From JBBQWZ01 sp038210135 (GTDB lineage Bacteria > Acidobacteriota > Terriglobia > Bryobacterales > Bryobacteraceae): DNA of 64,000 nucleotides. How positions within the stretch are numbered: the first letter of the stretch is position 1; each line of letters opens with the position of its first letter. The notes below the pieces were generated by a model. The model was not told the DNA's origin, made no database searches, and saw nothing but the letters and a program-made list of their open reading frames with translations. The DNA lies in NCBI GenBank assembly GCA_038210135.1, contig JBBQWZ010000008.1, positions 78,352 to 142,351 on the forward strand. The letters are read 5' to 3'. This document shows positions 17,583 to 26,635 of the stretch, one piece after another. The position numbers were made by a program, and so were the translations under genes.

Positions 17583-18788
17583 ATGAGCACCACGCTGCCC
17601 GCACCTGCGCCGTCCGCTTCGAAAAACGCTTCCAAAGCCAAGACTGTTCCGTATGTTTCGCCTTGGGACAACGAGGAATTGCGAATGTTTCGCAAGCAGG
17701 TCCGGCGGTTTGTCAGCGAGGAGTTCGTACCGAACGAAGCGCGGTGGCGCGAACAGCATCGCGTGGATCCGGAAGCCTGGACCAAAGCGGGCGCAACGGG
17801 AATTTTGCTGACGGATATTCCGGAAGAATACGGCGGTGGCGGAGGGACCTTCGCGCACGAGACCGTCGTAATGGAAGAGTTGGCGTATGGTGGAGTCCAT
17901 TTTGGATCTGGCGTTCACAGCATCGTCGCGCATTACCTGCTGACCTACGGCAGCGAAGAGCAAAAGCACAAGTGGTTTCCAAAAATGGCGAAAGGCGAGT
18001 TGATCGGCGCCATCGCCATGTCGGAGCCGGCCGCTGGATCTGACTTGCAGGGGATGAAGTCCACCGCCCGTCGGGACGGCGATTTTTGGGTCATCAATGG
18101 CTCGAAGACGTTCATCACCAACGGCTGGCACGGCAGTTTGATTTGTGTTGCCGTGAAGACCGATCTGACGCAAGCGGGAAAAAAAGGCATCTCGTTGATC
18201 ATGGTCGAGACCAAGGATCTGCCGGGTTACCGCGTCGGCCGCACGCTCGAGAAAATCGGTATGCACGGGCAAGATACGTGCGAGCTGTTCTTCGACGACG
18301 TGCGTGTCCCGATCTCGAATCTTCTGGGCGAAGAGGAGGGCAAGGGCTTCTATCAAATGATGGAGCAGCTTCCCTACGAGCGACTGACAGTTGGCGTCGG
18401 CGCGGTGGCTGTCACGGAACAAGCGGTGGCAATCACGATCAAATACGCCAAGGAGCGAGGCCTGTTTGGCAAGACCCTGATCGATTTTCAGAACACGCGT
18501 TTCAAGCTGGCGGAATGCAAGACGGAAGCGCATATCGGACGGGTATTCCTCGATAACTGCATCGAACGCCTGATCGCCGGGACGCTCGATACGCCGACCG
18601 CGGCGATGGCGAAATTGTGGCTGACCGAGCGCCAGTGCGCAATCGTTGACGAGTGTCTACAACTGCACGGTGGCTACGGTTATATGGCCGAATATCCGAT
18701 CGCGCGTATGTGGACTGACAGCCGCGTTCAGCGCATTTACGCCGGAACGAATGAAGTGATGAAGGAACTGATTGCGCGGTCGCTGTAA
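17583..18788 (+). CDS. Acyl-CoA dehydrogenase (LCAD/isovaleryl-CoA dehydrogenase-like)
   Basis: The 401-residue flavoprotein oxidises acyl-CoA to the 2-enoyl form in beta-oxidation or branched-chain amino acid breakdown. Family segments include MSEPAAGSDLQGMKSTA (FAD and substrate contact), KTFITNG, the QLHGGYGYM block and the C-terminal YAGTNEVMKELIARSL. The Glu of short- and medium-chain enzymes (YEGT) is Ala here. A Glu at about 266 in LPYERL matches the catalytic base position of long-chain and isovaleryl-CoA dehydrogenases. The N-terminal 20 residues are low complexity. The ATG has a strong Shine-Dalgarno (AAGGAG). No beta-oxidation partner genes are nearby. Confidence 0.92.
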   Translation: MSTTLPAPAPSASKNASKAKTVPYVSPWDNEELRMFRKQVRRFVSEEFVPNEARWREQHRVDPEAWTKAGATGILLTDIPEEYGGGGGTFAHETVVMEELAYGGVHFGSGVHSIVAHYLLTYGSEEQKHKWFPKMAKGELIGAIAMSEPAAGSDLQGMKSTARRDGDFWVINGSKTFITNGWHGSLICVAVKTDLTQAGKKGISLIMVETKDLPGYRVGRTLEKIGMHGQDTCELFFDDVRVPISNLLGEEEGKGFYQMMEQLPYERLTVGVGAVAVTEQAVAITIKYAKERGLFGKTLIDFQNTRFKLAECKTEAHIGRVFLDNCIERLIAGTLDTPTAAMAKLWLTERQCAIVDECLQLHGGYGYMAEYPIARMWTDSRVQRIYAGTNEVMKELIARSL

Positions 18789-18795
18789 CGAAGGC

Positions 18796-19170
18796 ATGAA
18801 TCGATTCCATAGAACGCGGCTTCATGCCGCCTGCTTGGGTGGGCTAATATTTACTCCGGCGCTTGGCGCGCAGGCTCCGACCAACGCTATGGTCGTACGG
18901 GCAGGAAAATATGCCTGCGTATTCAACGACGACCAAGGCCGTCATGTTGTGCCGGGCTTTGAGATTCGCGGCGACGGAACCTACGCGCATCGGAACAAAT
19001 CCACCGGCACTTACGTGATGCTGTCGAAGAAATCGCAGATCCTGTTCCATAAGGGCAGTCTCGACAATACCCTCGCGCTCTATGACGATTCGAATCCAAA
19101 GGCCGTGTTTATCCGCTTATACAACGCGAAGCGGACGGAGACGATTATGAGTTGCCAGACCAAGAAATAG
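18796..19170 (+). CDS. Small exported protein, unknown function
   Basis: A 124-residue protein whose first 26 residues form a signal peptide (HAACLGGLIFTPALGAQA). The rest is beta-rich with two Cys, one near the new N-terminus (KYACVF) and one near the end (MSCQTKK), which could form a disulfide. It starts 7 bp after the acyl-CoA dehydrogenase stop codon and may be cotranscribed, although the topics seem unrelated. The 3' end overlaps the non-coding leader of the next hydrolase gene. An earlier in-frame ATG inside the dehydrogenase gene was rejected because it would spoil the signal peptide. Family not recognised. Confidence 0.65.
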   Translation: MNRFHRTRLHAACLGGLIFTPALGAQAPTNAMVVRAGKYACVFNDDQGRHVVPGFEIRGDGTYAHRNKSTGTYVMLSKKSQILFHKGSLDNTLALYDDSNPKAVFIRLYNAKRTETIMSCQTKK

Positions 19171-19226
19171 CCCCGTCGGAGGCCGCGCGCTTCTTCCAAA
19201 GATCTCTCCGGCTAAGATATGGTTTG

Positions 19227-20090
19227 ATGCGAACCGGCCAAGCGTTCGAAATCACGGGACCAGAGTTCGTCAAGGTCCGAGACGTCCAGCTCGCGTTGTG
19301 GGAGCGCTCCGGCATTGAGCCGACCGTCTTATTCACGCACGCTACCGGCTTTCACGCGCGTTGCTGGGATCAGGTAATCGCGCGGCTTCCGAATCATACG
19401 ATCGCCGTCGATATGCGCGGGCACGGACACAGCGCGAAGCCCAAGCCGCCCTATCACTGGCGCGAATTCGGCGAGGACATCGCCGCCCTGGTTCGCAAAA
19501 AAGAGCTCCACGGTTTGAATGGAGTCGGCCATTCGATGGGCGGGCACGCACTGGCTCTGGCGGCCGCGATGGTGCCCGACGCATTCGAACGTCTTGTATT
19601 GGTGGACCCGGTGATCCTGCCGCGCGAGATGTACCAAACCGAATCCGCGGACGCCCACTTTGCCCGCAAGCGGCGCGAGCGCTGGTCTTCCTCCGACGAG
19701 ATGATCGAGCGATTCCGGGACCGCGAGCCATTTCGCGATTGGGATCCGGACGTGCTTCGCGACTATTGCGAGTGGGCTCTGCTTCCCGCGGAGGAAGGAG
19801 AGGGATTCGTGCTGGCGTGTCCGCCTGACGTCGAAGGCTCCATCTACGAAAATTGCATAGCGGAAGGCGCGAACATCTACGATCGCCTCGGGGACATTCG
19901 AGCTCCAGTCACGCTTATACGCTCGGCGCGAAGTCTTCAAAGCGCGGTCGCGCTGGACATGGCTGCCTCGCCGACGGCCCCCGATCTCGCGCGGTACTTC
20001 CGGTCGTGCCGTGAAGTAACCGCCGCCACCTCGCACTTCGTGCCGATGGAAACCCCCGGCTTTGTGGCGGCACAAATCGCGCACAGTTGA
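19227..20090 (+). CDS. Alpha/beta hydrolase
   Basis: A 287-residue cytoplasmic alpha/beta-hydrolase. The oxyanion region is LFTHATGFHARCWDQV, then DMRGHGHSAKP, the nucleophile elbow GVGHSMGGHAL (Ser near residue 103), an acidic cap region around EEGEGFVLACPP, and the catalytic His in TSHFVPMETP near the C-terminus. The substrate is unknown. The frame is open upstream to 19152 (TTG), but the similarity and a TAAGAT box 8 nt before the ATG favour the start given here. It is the last protein gene before tRNA-Arg. Confidence 0.85.
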   Translation: MRTGQAFEITGPEFVKVRDVQLALWERSGIEPTVLFTHATGFHARCWDQVIARLPNHTIAVDMRGHGHSAKPKPPYHWREFGEDIAALVRKKELHGLNGVGHSMGGHALALAAAMVPDAFERLVLVDPVILPREMYQTESADAHFARKRRERWSSSDEMIERFRDREPFRDWDPDVLRDYCEWALLPAEEGEGFVLACPPDVEGSIYENCIAEGANIYDRLGDIRAPVTLIRSARSLQSAVALDMAASPTAPDLARYFRSCREVTAATSHFVPMETPGFVAAQIAHS

Positions 20091-20159
20091 TCGGCGTCAG
20101 TCGTAGCGGCGAAGCAATCCGGGCAGTCAGGTACAATCGATGCTGAAGGCCGGGTAAGT

Positions 20160-20236
<77 letters not shown>

Positions 20237-20246
20237 ACTTTCCGGG

Positions 20247-20942
20247 TTATTCCGCCAACAGCCGGTAGCCGACTCCGGGTTCCGTCAGAAGGTGGCGTGG
20301 GCGCGCGGCGTCGGCCTCAAGCTTGCGCCGCAATTGGGCCATGTACACGCGCAGGTATTGCGCTTGCTCGCTGTGCTGCGGTCCCCAGACTTCGATCAAC
20401 AATTGCCGCTGTGTGAGGACTTTTCCGGCGTGGCGGATCAGCGTACGCAGCAGATGGAACTCGATCGGAGTCAGATGCACTTCGAGGCCGCCAACCAGAA
20501 CGCGCCGTTTGTCGAGATCGACCTCGATATTGCCTGCGCGGAAGACCGTTCCCGCGCCCTCATCGGCGATGGTGGCCGCGCGCCGCAGCGCGGCGCGGAT
20601 TCGGGCGAGCAACTCTCCGACGGCAAATGGCTTGGCGACGAAGTCGTCGGCGCCGAGATCGAGCGCTTCGATCTTGTCCTTTTCCTGACCCCGCGCCGAG
20701 AGCACAATGATCGGCGTCTGGCTCGATTGGCGGACCTGCCGGATCACTTCGCGGCCGTCCTGATCGGGCAGGCCGAGGTCCAGCACAATCAGGTCCGGTT
20801 GACGCGCTGCCGCTTGCGCGATCGCTTCCGCCGCGGTAATAGCCTCGTGAAAACGGTATTCCTCAGCGGCCAACGTGGCCCGTAGAAAACGGCGAATCTG
20901 CGGGTCATCTTCGACGATCAGGATTTCCGGCGTATTACGCAA
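20247..20942 (-). CDS. kdpE: Response regulator KdpE (OmpR family)
   Basis: A 231-residue regulator. The receiver domain (residues about 5-120) has the acidic pair EDD, the phosphoacceptor Asp55 in IVLDLGLPDQDG, and the Lys in FVAKPFAVGELLARIR. The winged-helix domain (about 130-228) has LTPIEFHLLRTLIRHAGKVL and VYMAQLRRKLE, matching KdpE rather than other OmpR-type regulators. It should be phosphorylated by KdpD and activate potassium uptake genes. It overlaps the 3' end of kdpD by 8 bp, so translation is coupled. No kdpF, kdpA, kdpB or kdpC follows; a tRNA gene lies immediately beyond. Confidence 0.93.
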   Translation of the reverse strand: MRNTPEILIVEDDPQIRRFLRATLAAEEYRFHEAITAAEAIAQAAARQPDLIVLDLGLPDQDGREVIRQVRQSSQTPIIVLSARGQEKDKIEALDLGADDFVAKPFAVGELLARIRAALRRAATIADEGAGTVFRAGNIEVDLDKRRVLVGGLEVHLTPIEFHLLRTLIRHAGKVLTQRQLLIEVWGPQHSEQAQYLRVYMAQLRRKLEADAARPRHLLTEPGVGYRLLAE

Positions 20943-23619
20943 CGCTCACCTCCGGAGGCTTGCCGCCGAGAGGCAGCCAGATGCGAATCAACGCGCCACC
21001 TTGGGGACGATTCTCCGCCGAGATGGATCCGCTATGCGCGGCGACGATGGCATGGCAGATCGCTAATCCTAAACCTGCGCCGCGGACGCCTTCGGTGTTG
21101 CCCCGGTAGAATTTCTCCCAGATTTTCTTTTCGTCTCCCGGGGCAAAGCCCGGGCCGGCGTCCGCTATCTCGATTTGAATTCCCTGACCAACGGGACGCG
21201 CGGCGATAGAAATGGCCGAATCGGGAGGGGTATATTTCGCTGCGTTTTCGAGAAGGTTCAGAAAGAGTTGCTCGATCAAGACGTCGTCCACAGACAGAAG
21301 CGGCAGATCCTGCGGAATGTCGATCGCGATCGGCCGCTGGCCGAGAATTTTTTCGAGGCGCGTCAGAGCAGCCCCCACGATTTCTTCGAGCGGATGCCAA
21401 TCCCTCTTGACTTCGACGGCGCCGGACTCGATACGCGTCATTTCGAGCAGATTGTTCACCAGCCGGCTCAGCCGTTCGGCTTCCTGATCGATGCTTTCGA
21501 GCAATTCGCGCTGGGTCGCTTTGTCGAGATGTTCGCCTTGCGAAAGCAAACTGCTGGCGGCGCCGGTGATGCTGGCTAAAGGCGTTCGCAGATCATGCGA
21601 TACGGCGCTCAACAGGCCGCTCCGCATCTGTTCCGTCTCGATTTTCAACTGCGCATCGCGGGCCGCGCTCGCGGTTTCGGCGCGCTCGATGGCGAGCGCC
21701 GTTTGGTTGGCGAAAATTTCCAGCAGGTGTTGCTGTTCCGGGGCGTTGATCGGATTTTCCGGGCTGGTGATCACCGCCATCACGCCGACTACGGAAGCGG
21801 ATCCTTTGAGGGGAAGGTAGAGCGCGGTGGCGCCAGGCAACGTGTCCATGCCCTTTCCCGCTTTTTGGCCATGATCGTAAACCCACTGCGCGATGGCTTC
21901 TTCGGCAGAGGGAATTGGAAGATCATCGGTTGTTCGGCGGCGGAAGGAAATCTTCCCTGGCTCATCCGGAAGGAACAGGATCACCTTCGCTCCGAAGACG
22001 TCCCGCGTAATCTCGGTCGCTTTGCGCGCCGCTTCGAAAGCGCGGGTTTCGCGCGTGAGTTCTTTCGTCAGCCGGTACAAAGCTTGCGTACGCGCTCCAC
22101 TCTCCACGGCATGCGCGACCTGCATGCGAATGCGCACGGTAAGTGTGCTGATGGTGATGCCCACGGTCAGCATCACGAGAAATGTAAACAGATACTCAGT
22201 GTCCGAGACGGCGAAGTTCATATACGGAGGGACGCAGAAAAAGTCGAAAGCCGCGACGCTTAGGAACGAGGAAAACAAGGCGGCTCTGCGGCTGGACCGC
22301 ATCGCGACCGTCACGACGCCCAACAGGTAAAACATCAGCAAGTTAACCGGGCTGAGGACGGAGCGCAAAGCCAGAGAAACGATCGTACAAGCCGCGACAG
22401 TTGCGCCAGCGAGCGCGTAATCGCGCCAGTCTTGTTTGGACGCCGCTGGCGAAATCAGCCGCGGTGACCCAGCAAGATCGGGTTCGCCGGAAATGGCGAT
22501 GATGTCAATATCTCCGCCCATCGCGAGCAGGTCATCGAGGACGGATCCGTGCCACAAGCGCCTCCAGAGGGGGAGCGTCTGTTTGCCGATCACGATCTTC
22601 GATACGTTGCGTGAGCGGGCATACTGGAACAGGCTCTCCGCTATTTTTCGGGCGTTGAGCGTTACCGTTTCCGCGCCCAGCTGCTCGGCGAGACGCAGGG
22701 CGGACAGAACGCGTTCGCGAACTTCTGGCGGAGCTTGCGCGTACAGCGGCGTCTCTACGAAGGCCACGATCCATTCGGCGTGCAAACGTTCGGCTATCCG
22801 TTTCGTGGCGCGGATCAGCTTTGCCGAGAACGGGCTCGGCCCGATCGATACGATAATGCGTTCGGTTACAGGCCAGGTGGACTGGATCGAATGGTCTCGC
22901 CGGTACGAACGCATCTGCGCATCGACGCGATCGGCGGTCCGCCGGAGAGCCATTTCGCGAAGAGCGATTAGATTTCCCGGGCGGAAGAAATTCCCCATGG
23001 CGCGTTGTGCTTGCTCAGGGAAGTAGACTTTGCCTTCCTCCATGCGCCGCCGCAATTCGTCCACCGGGAGATCGACCAGTTCGATTTCATCGGCCTGATC
23101 GAGAACGGAGTCCGGTATCGTTTCACGCACGACCACCGAGGTGACCTGCGCGACCACGTCGTTCAGGCTGTCGAGATGCTGCACGTTGAGCGTCGTATAG
23201 ACGTCGATGCCGGCATCAATCAGTTCGATCACATCCTGCCATCGTTTGACGTGTCTCGAACCGGGCGCGTTGGTGTGCGCGAGTTCGTCGACGAGCAGGA
23301 GTTGGGGATGCTTGGCGAGGGCGGCGTCAAGATCGAACTCTCGCAGAACCACGCCCCGGTGCTCGATCTGCCGGCGCGGCAGGATCGGCAGCCCTTCAAG
23401 CAAGGCCTCGGTTTCATTCCGCTTGTGGGTCTCGACGAGTCCGACGAGAACTTCCGTTCCTTTGCGGGCGCTTGCTTGCGCGGCTTGGAGCATGGCGTAG
23501 GTTTTTCCGACGCCGGGCGCCGAGCCGAAGAAAATCTTGAGGCGGCCGCGCGCAGCTTTCGCGGACTCCTCCGCGACGCGGGCGAGTAGCTGGTCGGGAT
23601 CGGGGCGAAGTGTTTCCAT
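20935..23619 (-). CDS. kdpD: Osmosensitive K+ channel sensor histidine kinase KdpD
   Basis: The 894-residue kinase shows the full KdpD architecture. Residues about 24-232 are the KdpD domain with a Walker A, FFGSAPGVGKTYAML, and the Walker B-like LLLVDELAHTNAPGSRH. A universal-stress-like domain spans about 255-375, four membrane helices (DUF4118) about 405-500, GAF about 520-655, HisKA about 665-735 with the phosphorylated His675 in SAVSHDLRTPLASITG, and the ATPase domain to the end (NLLENAAKYTPP, DAGPGFAPG, GAGLGLAICHAI). It senses potassium limitation or salt stress at the membrane and phosphorylates KdpE. The ABC-F gene lies upstream across a 171-bp gap in which I see no clear promoter. 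Confidence 0.95.
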   Translation of the reverse strand: METLRPDPDQLLARVAEESAKAARGRLKIFFGSAPGVGKTYAMLQAAQASARKGTEVLVGLVETHKRNETEALLEGLPILPRRQIEHRGVVLREFDLDAALAKHPQLLLVDELAHTNAPGSRHVKRWQDVIELIDAGIDVYTTLNVQHLDSLNDVVAQVTSVVVRETIPDSVLDQADEIELVDLPVDELRRRMEEGKVYFPEQAQRAMGNFFRPGNLIALREMALRRTADRVDAQMRSYRRDHSIQSTWPVTERIIVSIGPSPFSAKLIRATKRIAERLHAEWIVAFVETPLYAQAPPEVRERVLSALRLAEQLGAETVTLNARKIAESLFQYARSRNVSKIVIGKQTLPLWRRLWHGSVLDDLLAMGGDIDIIAISGEPDLAGSPRLISPAASKQDWRDYALAGATVAACTIVSLALRSVLSPVNLLMFYLLGVVTVAMRSSRRAALFSSFLSVAAFDFFCVPPYMNFAVSDTEYLFTFLVMLTVGITISTLTVRIRMQVAHAVESGARTQALYRLTKELTRETRAFEAARKATEITRDVFGAKVILFLPDEPGKISFRRRTTDDLPIPSAEEAIAQWVYDHGQKAGKGMDTLPGATALYLPLKGSASVVGVMAVITSPENPINAPEQQHLLEIFANQTALAIERAETASAARDAQLKIETEQMRSGLLSAVSHDLRTPLASITGAASSLLSQGEHLDKATQRELLESIDQEAERLSRLVNNLLEMTRIESGAVEVKRDWHPLEEIVGAALTRLEKILGQRPIAIDIPQDLPLLSVDDVLIEQLFLNLLENAAKYTPPDSAISIAARPVGQGIQIEIADAGPGFAPGDEKKIWEKFYRGNTEGVRGAGLGLAICHAIVAAHSGSISAENRPQGGALIRIWLPLGGKPPEVSVA

Positions 23620-23790
23620 TCGCAGAGTTGAGAATGTGGCCTAAGTCGATTTTACAATTCTCGGCATCTAGAAGTTGCAAAGATTTGCTTTGACAGGAGC
23701 TTGCCAAAGCTGTATGACTCGCCTTCAGAAACTGAGGATCGTTAGTAAAGAGCACAGGCCGGAGGCCTATGCCACAACGGGCATGTACCG

Positions 23791-25428
23791 TTAGGTGTAG
23801 ATTCCCGGAGCCTCGTGCCCGAGAGCCTCGACGTACTCGACGTAAGTTCCTGGATAGATGCGCGGCACGCGATCGACGCCGGATTCGCCACCCAACTCGA
23901 GGACCTTTGAGCCCAGCCCGCGAAGAAAAGTGCGATCGTGCGAAACGAAAATCATGGTGCCTTCAAAGCTGCGAAGATTCTCGATCAGCATTTCCTTCGT
24001 CGCCAGGTCGAGGTGATTGGTGGGCTCGTCCAGCACCAGAAAATTCGGCGGGTTGTAGAGCATCCGAGCCATGGCGAGGCGTGACTTTTCGCCGCCCGAC
24101 AACGCTCGAATTTTCTTATCCACGTCGTCGCCCGAGAACTGGAAAGCGCCGGCGAGTGAACGGAGGGAACCTAGTCCATCCTGCGGAAAATCCTGTTGCA
24201 GCTGCTCGATGACCGTCAGATCGGCGCCGAGAACATCGAGGGACTGTTGGGCAAAATAGCCCATATTCAGGCTGGCGCCAAGGCGGACGCTGCCGGCGTC
24301 GGGTGTCGTTGCGCCGGCAATCATTTTGAGCAGTGTCGTCTTACCGGCACCGTTGCGCCCCATGACAGCCCAGCGCTCGCCCCGACGGATCGTCAAGCTG
24401 AACCCGTCATAAATGACGCGAGGCCCGTAGCTCTTGCTGAGATCTTCGATCACCGCCACCTGATCGCCAGAGCGCGCGGGCGTCCGGAATTCAAACTTCA
24501 CGACCTGCCGCTTTTTCGGGAGCTCAATCTTTTCGATCTTGTCGAGCGCCTTGATTCGACTCTGCACCTGCGCCGCTTTCGCCGCGTGAGTCTTGAATCG
24601 CTCGATGAAGCGTTGCTCCTTGGCCAGCATGGCCTGTTGGCGAGCAAATGCCGATTGCTGGTTGGTTTCGCGAATGGCGCGTTCGCGTTCGTAGAAATCG
24701 TAGTTGCCGGAGTACGCTATGATTTCGCCGGCGTCGATTTCCGCGATCTTCGACACGATGCGATTCATGAACTCGCGATCATGCGACGTCATCAACAGCG
24801 CGCCCGCGTAAGACTTGAGGAACTGCTCCAGCCAAATGATGGACTCGAGATCCAGGTGATTCGTCGGTTCGTCCATCAACAGGACGTCAGGCCGGCCCAA
24901 TAAAACGCGGGCGAGAGCGACGCGCATTTTCCAACCGCCCGAAAGCGCGCCAACGTCTCCGTCGATCTGATCGTCCTTGAAACCGAGTCCGTGCAGAACC
25001 TCACGGGCCTGCGCTTCGAGCGCGTAGCCACCGAGGTGCTCATATTCCTCTTGCACCTCACCAAAGCGTTCGAGGATTTTGTCCATTTCGTCGAGGCGCG
25101 CCGGATCTTCCATCGCGGTTTGCAGCGCTTCCAGTTCATGGTGGAGGTCGCCGACACGTCCGCTTCCAGCAATGGCTTCATCAATGACGGATCGGCCCGC
25201 CATCTCTTCGACGTCCTGGCGGAAGTAGCCGACGGTCATCTTCTTGGGGACCGAGACCTCGCCATCGTCGGGCGATTCCTCGCCGACCACCATGCGGAAC
25301 AGCGTCGTCTTTCCGGCGCCATTCGGCCCCACTAAGCCGACCTTCTCGCCCGGGTTCAATTGAAAGTTCGCGTCTACGAATACGAGCTGCTTGCCGTACT
25401 GCTTTTGGATATTGGAGAAAGAAATCAT
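23791..25428 (-). CDS. ABC-F family ATPase (YbiT/Uup-like)
   Basis: The 545-residue protein has two ABC ATPase domains and no membrane segments, the ABC-F layout. Domain 1 has GPNGAGKTT, signature LSGGWKMRVALAR and LLMDEPTNHLD. Domain 2 has GRNGAGKTT, signature LSGGEKSRLAMAR and FLVLDEPTNHLD. The charged linker between them (about residues 240-310, ERERAIRETNQQSAF onward) is the P-site tRNA interaction motif of this class. Such proteins act on the ribosome in translation control or antibiotic protection; the exact subtype is uncertain. The start MISFSNIQKQYG was preferred to one ten codons upstream because it fits the family. Confidence 0.93.
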   Translation of the reverse strand: MISFSNIQKQYGKQLVFVDANFQLNPGEKVGLVGPNGAGKTTLFRMVVGEESPDDGEVSVPKKMTVGYFRQDVEEMAGRSVIDEAIAGSGRVGDLHHELEALQTAMEDPARLDEMDKILERFGEVQEEYEHLGGYALEAQAREVLHGLGFKDDQIDGDVGALSGGWKMRVALARVLLGRPDVLLMDEPTNHLDLESIIWLEQFLKSYAGALLMTSHDREFMNRIVSKIAEIDAGEIIAYSGNYDFYERERAIRETNQQSAFARQQAMLAKEQRFIERFKTHAAKAAQVQSRIKALDKIEKIELPKKRQVVKFEFRTPARSGDQVAVIEDLSKSYGPRVIYDGFSLTIRRGERWAVMGRNGAGKTTLLKMIAGATTPDAGSVRLGASLNMGYFAQQSLDVLGADLTVIEQLQQDFPQDGLGSLRSLAGAFQFSGDDVDKKIRALSGGEKSRLAMARMLYNPPNFLVLDEPTNHLDLATKEMLIENLRSFEGTMIFVSHDRTFLRGLGSKVLELGGESGVDRVPRIYPGTYVEYVEALGHEAPGIYT

Positions 25429-25470
25429 CCGAAATACCAAGCTAGCAGAGGGCACCAAACCGCAACCGGG

Positions 25471-26559
25471 TCAGCGGCCCGATGCGAGAAAACGGCGGAT
25501 GTTTTCATTCAGGAATTTGGCGTCCTCCGGATTGCTGGCGGCCCCAGCAGTGTGGCCCCATAGCGAAGGAATTGGAAGAAACGTAACCCCCGGAATAAAC
25601 TTCGACTCGTACCGCGCGTCGCCAATCGGGAAGTAAAGATCGGTTTCCGACGGCATGTAAAGCAGCGGAACTTTGATCGAGCCAAGCGCTTTTTCGACAT
25701 CGCCGCCGAAACCTGGCGTGGTGCCGACGTCGTGTCGCTCCCACGTTCTGGCTTGCAGGATGTAGTTGTTCGCGTCCGCGCTGAAGCGGGTCCGGAAACG
25801 ATTCAGTGTCTGTTCGAACGTCGTGCCGGCAGGCGCCGACGCCTTCCACAGTTCGCGACGCCACCATTCCTGCGAATACAGCCACGCGGCCCAGACGGTT
25901 CCGAAGGCTTCCAGCCCTTTCGCGGGCGGCGTTTTGTAGTCGCCACCCTGGAATGCCGGATCGGCGGTCAGCGCCGCGATCTGACCTTCGAGTCGAACGA
26001 TGCCGTGCGGATAGCACTTGGCCGTGCCCGACGTCGCGACGATGCGGTCGGCAAAGGCCGGATGGCTGACTGCCCATTGGAAGGCCTGTTGCGCACCCAT
26101 CGAGAAACCGATGATGGCGCGCAGGTGCGTAATCTTTAATTCTTCCGTCAGCAAGCGATGGACCGCGGCGACGTTGTCACGAATGGTGGTGACCGGGAAT
26201 CGAGGACCGTGGAACGGCTCCGGCGTGTTGCTCGGCGAGGACGAACTGCCGTTGCCGAAAAGCTCCGTCGAGACCAGAAAAAGTTTCGATGGATCGAGCG
26301 CGCGGCTGGGTCCGATTAGCCATTCGTAGCCGTGATAATTCGCCATGTAATGCGACGGCAGCAGTACGGCGTTGTCTTTCGCGGCGTTCAGCTTTCCATA
26401 GGTCGCATAAACGATCCGGGCCTCCGGCAGCGTGACGCCGGATTCTGTTTTGAAGTCTTTGATCAGGAACTCGTGACGTTCGCTTGGGGGCGGCTGCGCC
26501 GCAGTCTGTCCAACGAGGCAAGTCGATAAGGCGAGAAACAGAAGAACAATGTTGCGCAT
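25471..26559 (-). CDS. Exported alpha/beta hydrolase of the homoserine O-acetyltransferase (MetX)-like family
   Basis: A 362-residue protein with a signal peptide (MRNIVLLFLALSTCLVGQTAAQ), unlike true MetX. The core is MetX-like: AKDNAVLLPSHYMANYHGYE, then the nucleophile motif AIIGFSMGAQQAFQWAVSHP (Ser near residue 153), the Asp in MPSETDLYFPIGDARY, and the His in SLWGHTAGAASNPED. Export argues against a role in methionine synthesis; it is more likely an esterase or acyltransferase acting outside the cytoplasm. It follows the divergent tldD start across about 76 bp and precedes the ABC-F gene by 42 bp. Confidence 0.85.
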   Translation of the reverse strand: MRNIVLLFLALSTCLVGQTAAQPPPSERHEFLIKDFKTESGVTLPEARIVYATYGKLNAAKDNAVLLPSHYMANYHGYEWLIGPSRALDPSKLFLVSTELFGNGSSSSPSNTPEPFHGPRFPVTTIRDNVAAVHRLLTEELKITHLRAIIGFSMGAQQAFQWAVSHPAFADRIVATSGTAKCYPHGIVRLEGQIAALTADPAFQGGDYKTPPAKGLEAFGTVWAAWLYSQEWWRRELWKASAPAGTTFEQTLNRFRTRFSADANNYILQARTWERHDVGTTPGFGGDVEKALGSIKVPLLYMPSETDLYFPIGDARYESKFIPGVTFLPIPSLWGHTAGAASNPEDAKFLNENIRRFLASGR

Positions 26560-26635
26560 ATCAGTAATCCGATTAGCATAGCGTTTGTATGTTCGCGAAG
26601 TCGGGCGCGGGCTTGCTACGCTCGGAAGTAGAAGT

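Noticed and set aside
23687..23710. GCTTTG/CAAAGC inverted repeat upstream of kdpD as a KdpE-type operator
   Set aside because: Only six pairs with a 12-nt spacer and no promoter elements aligned with it.
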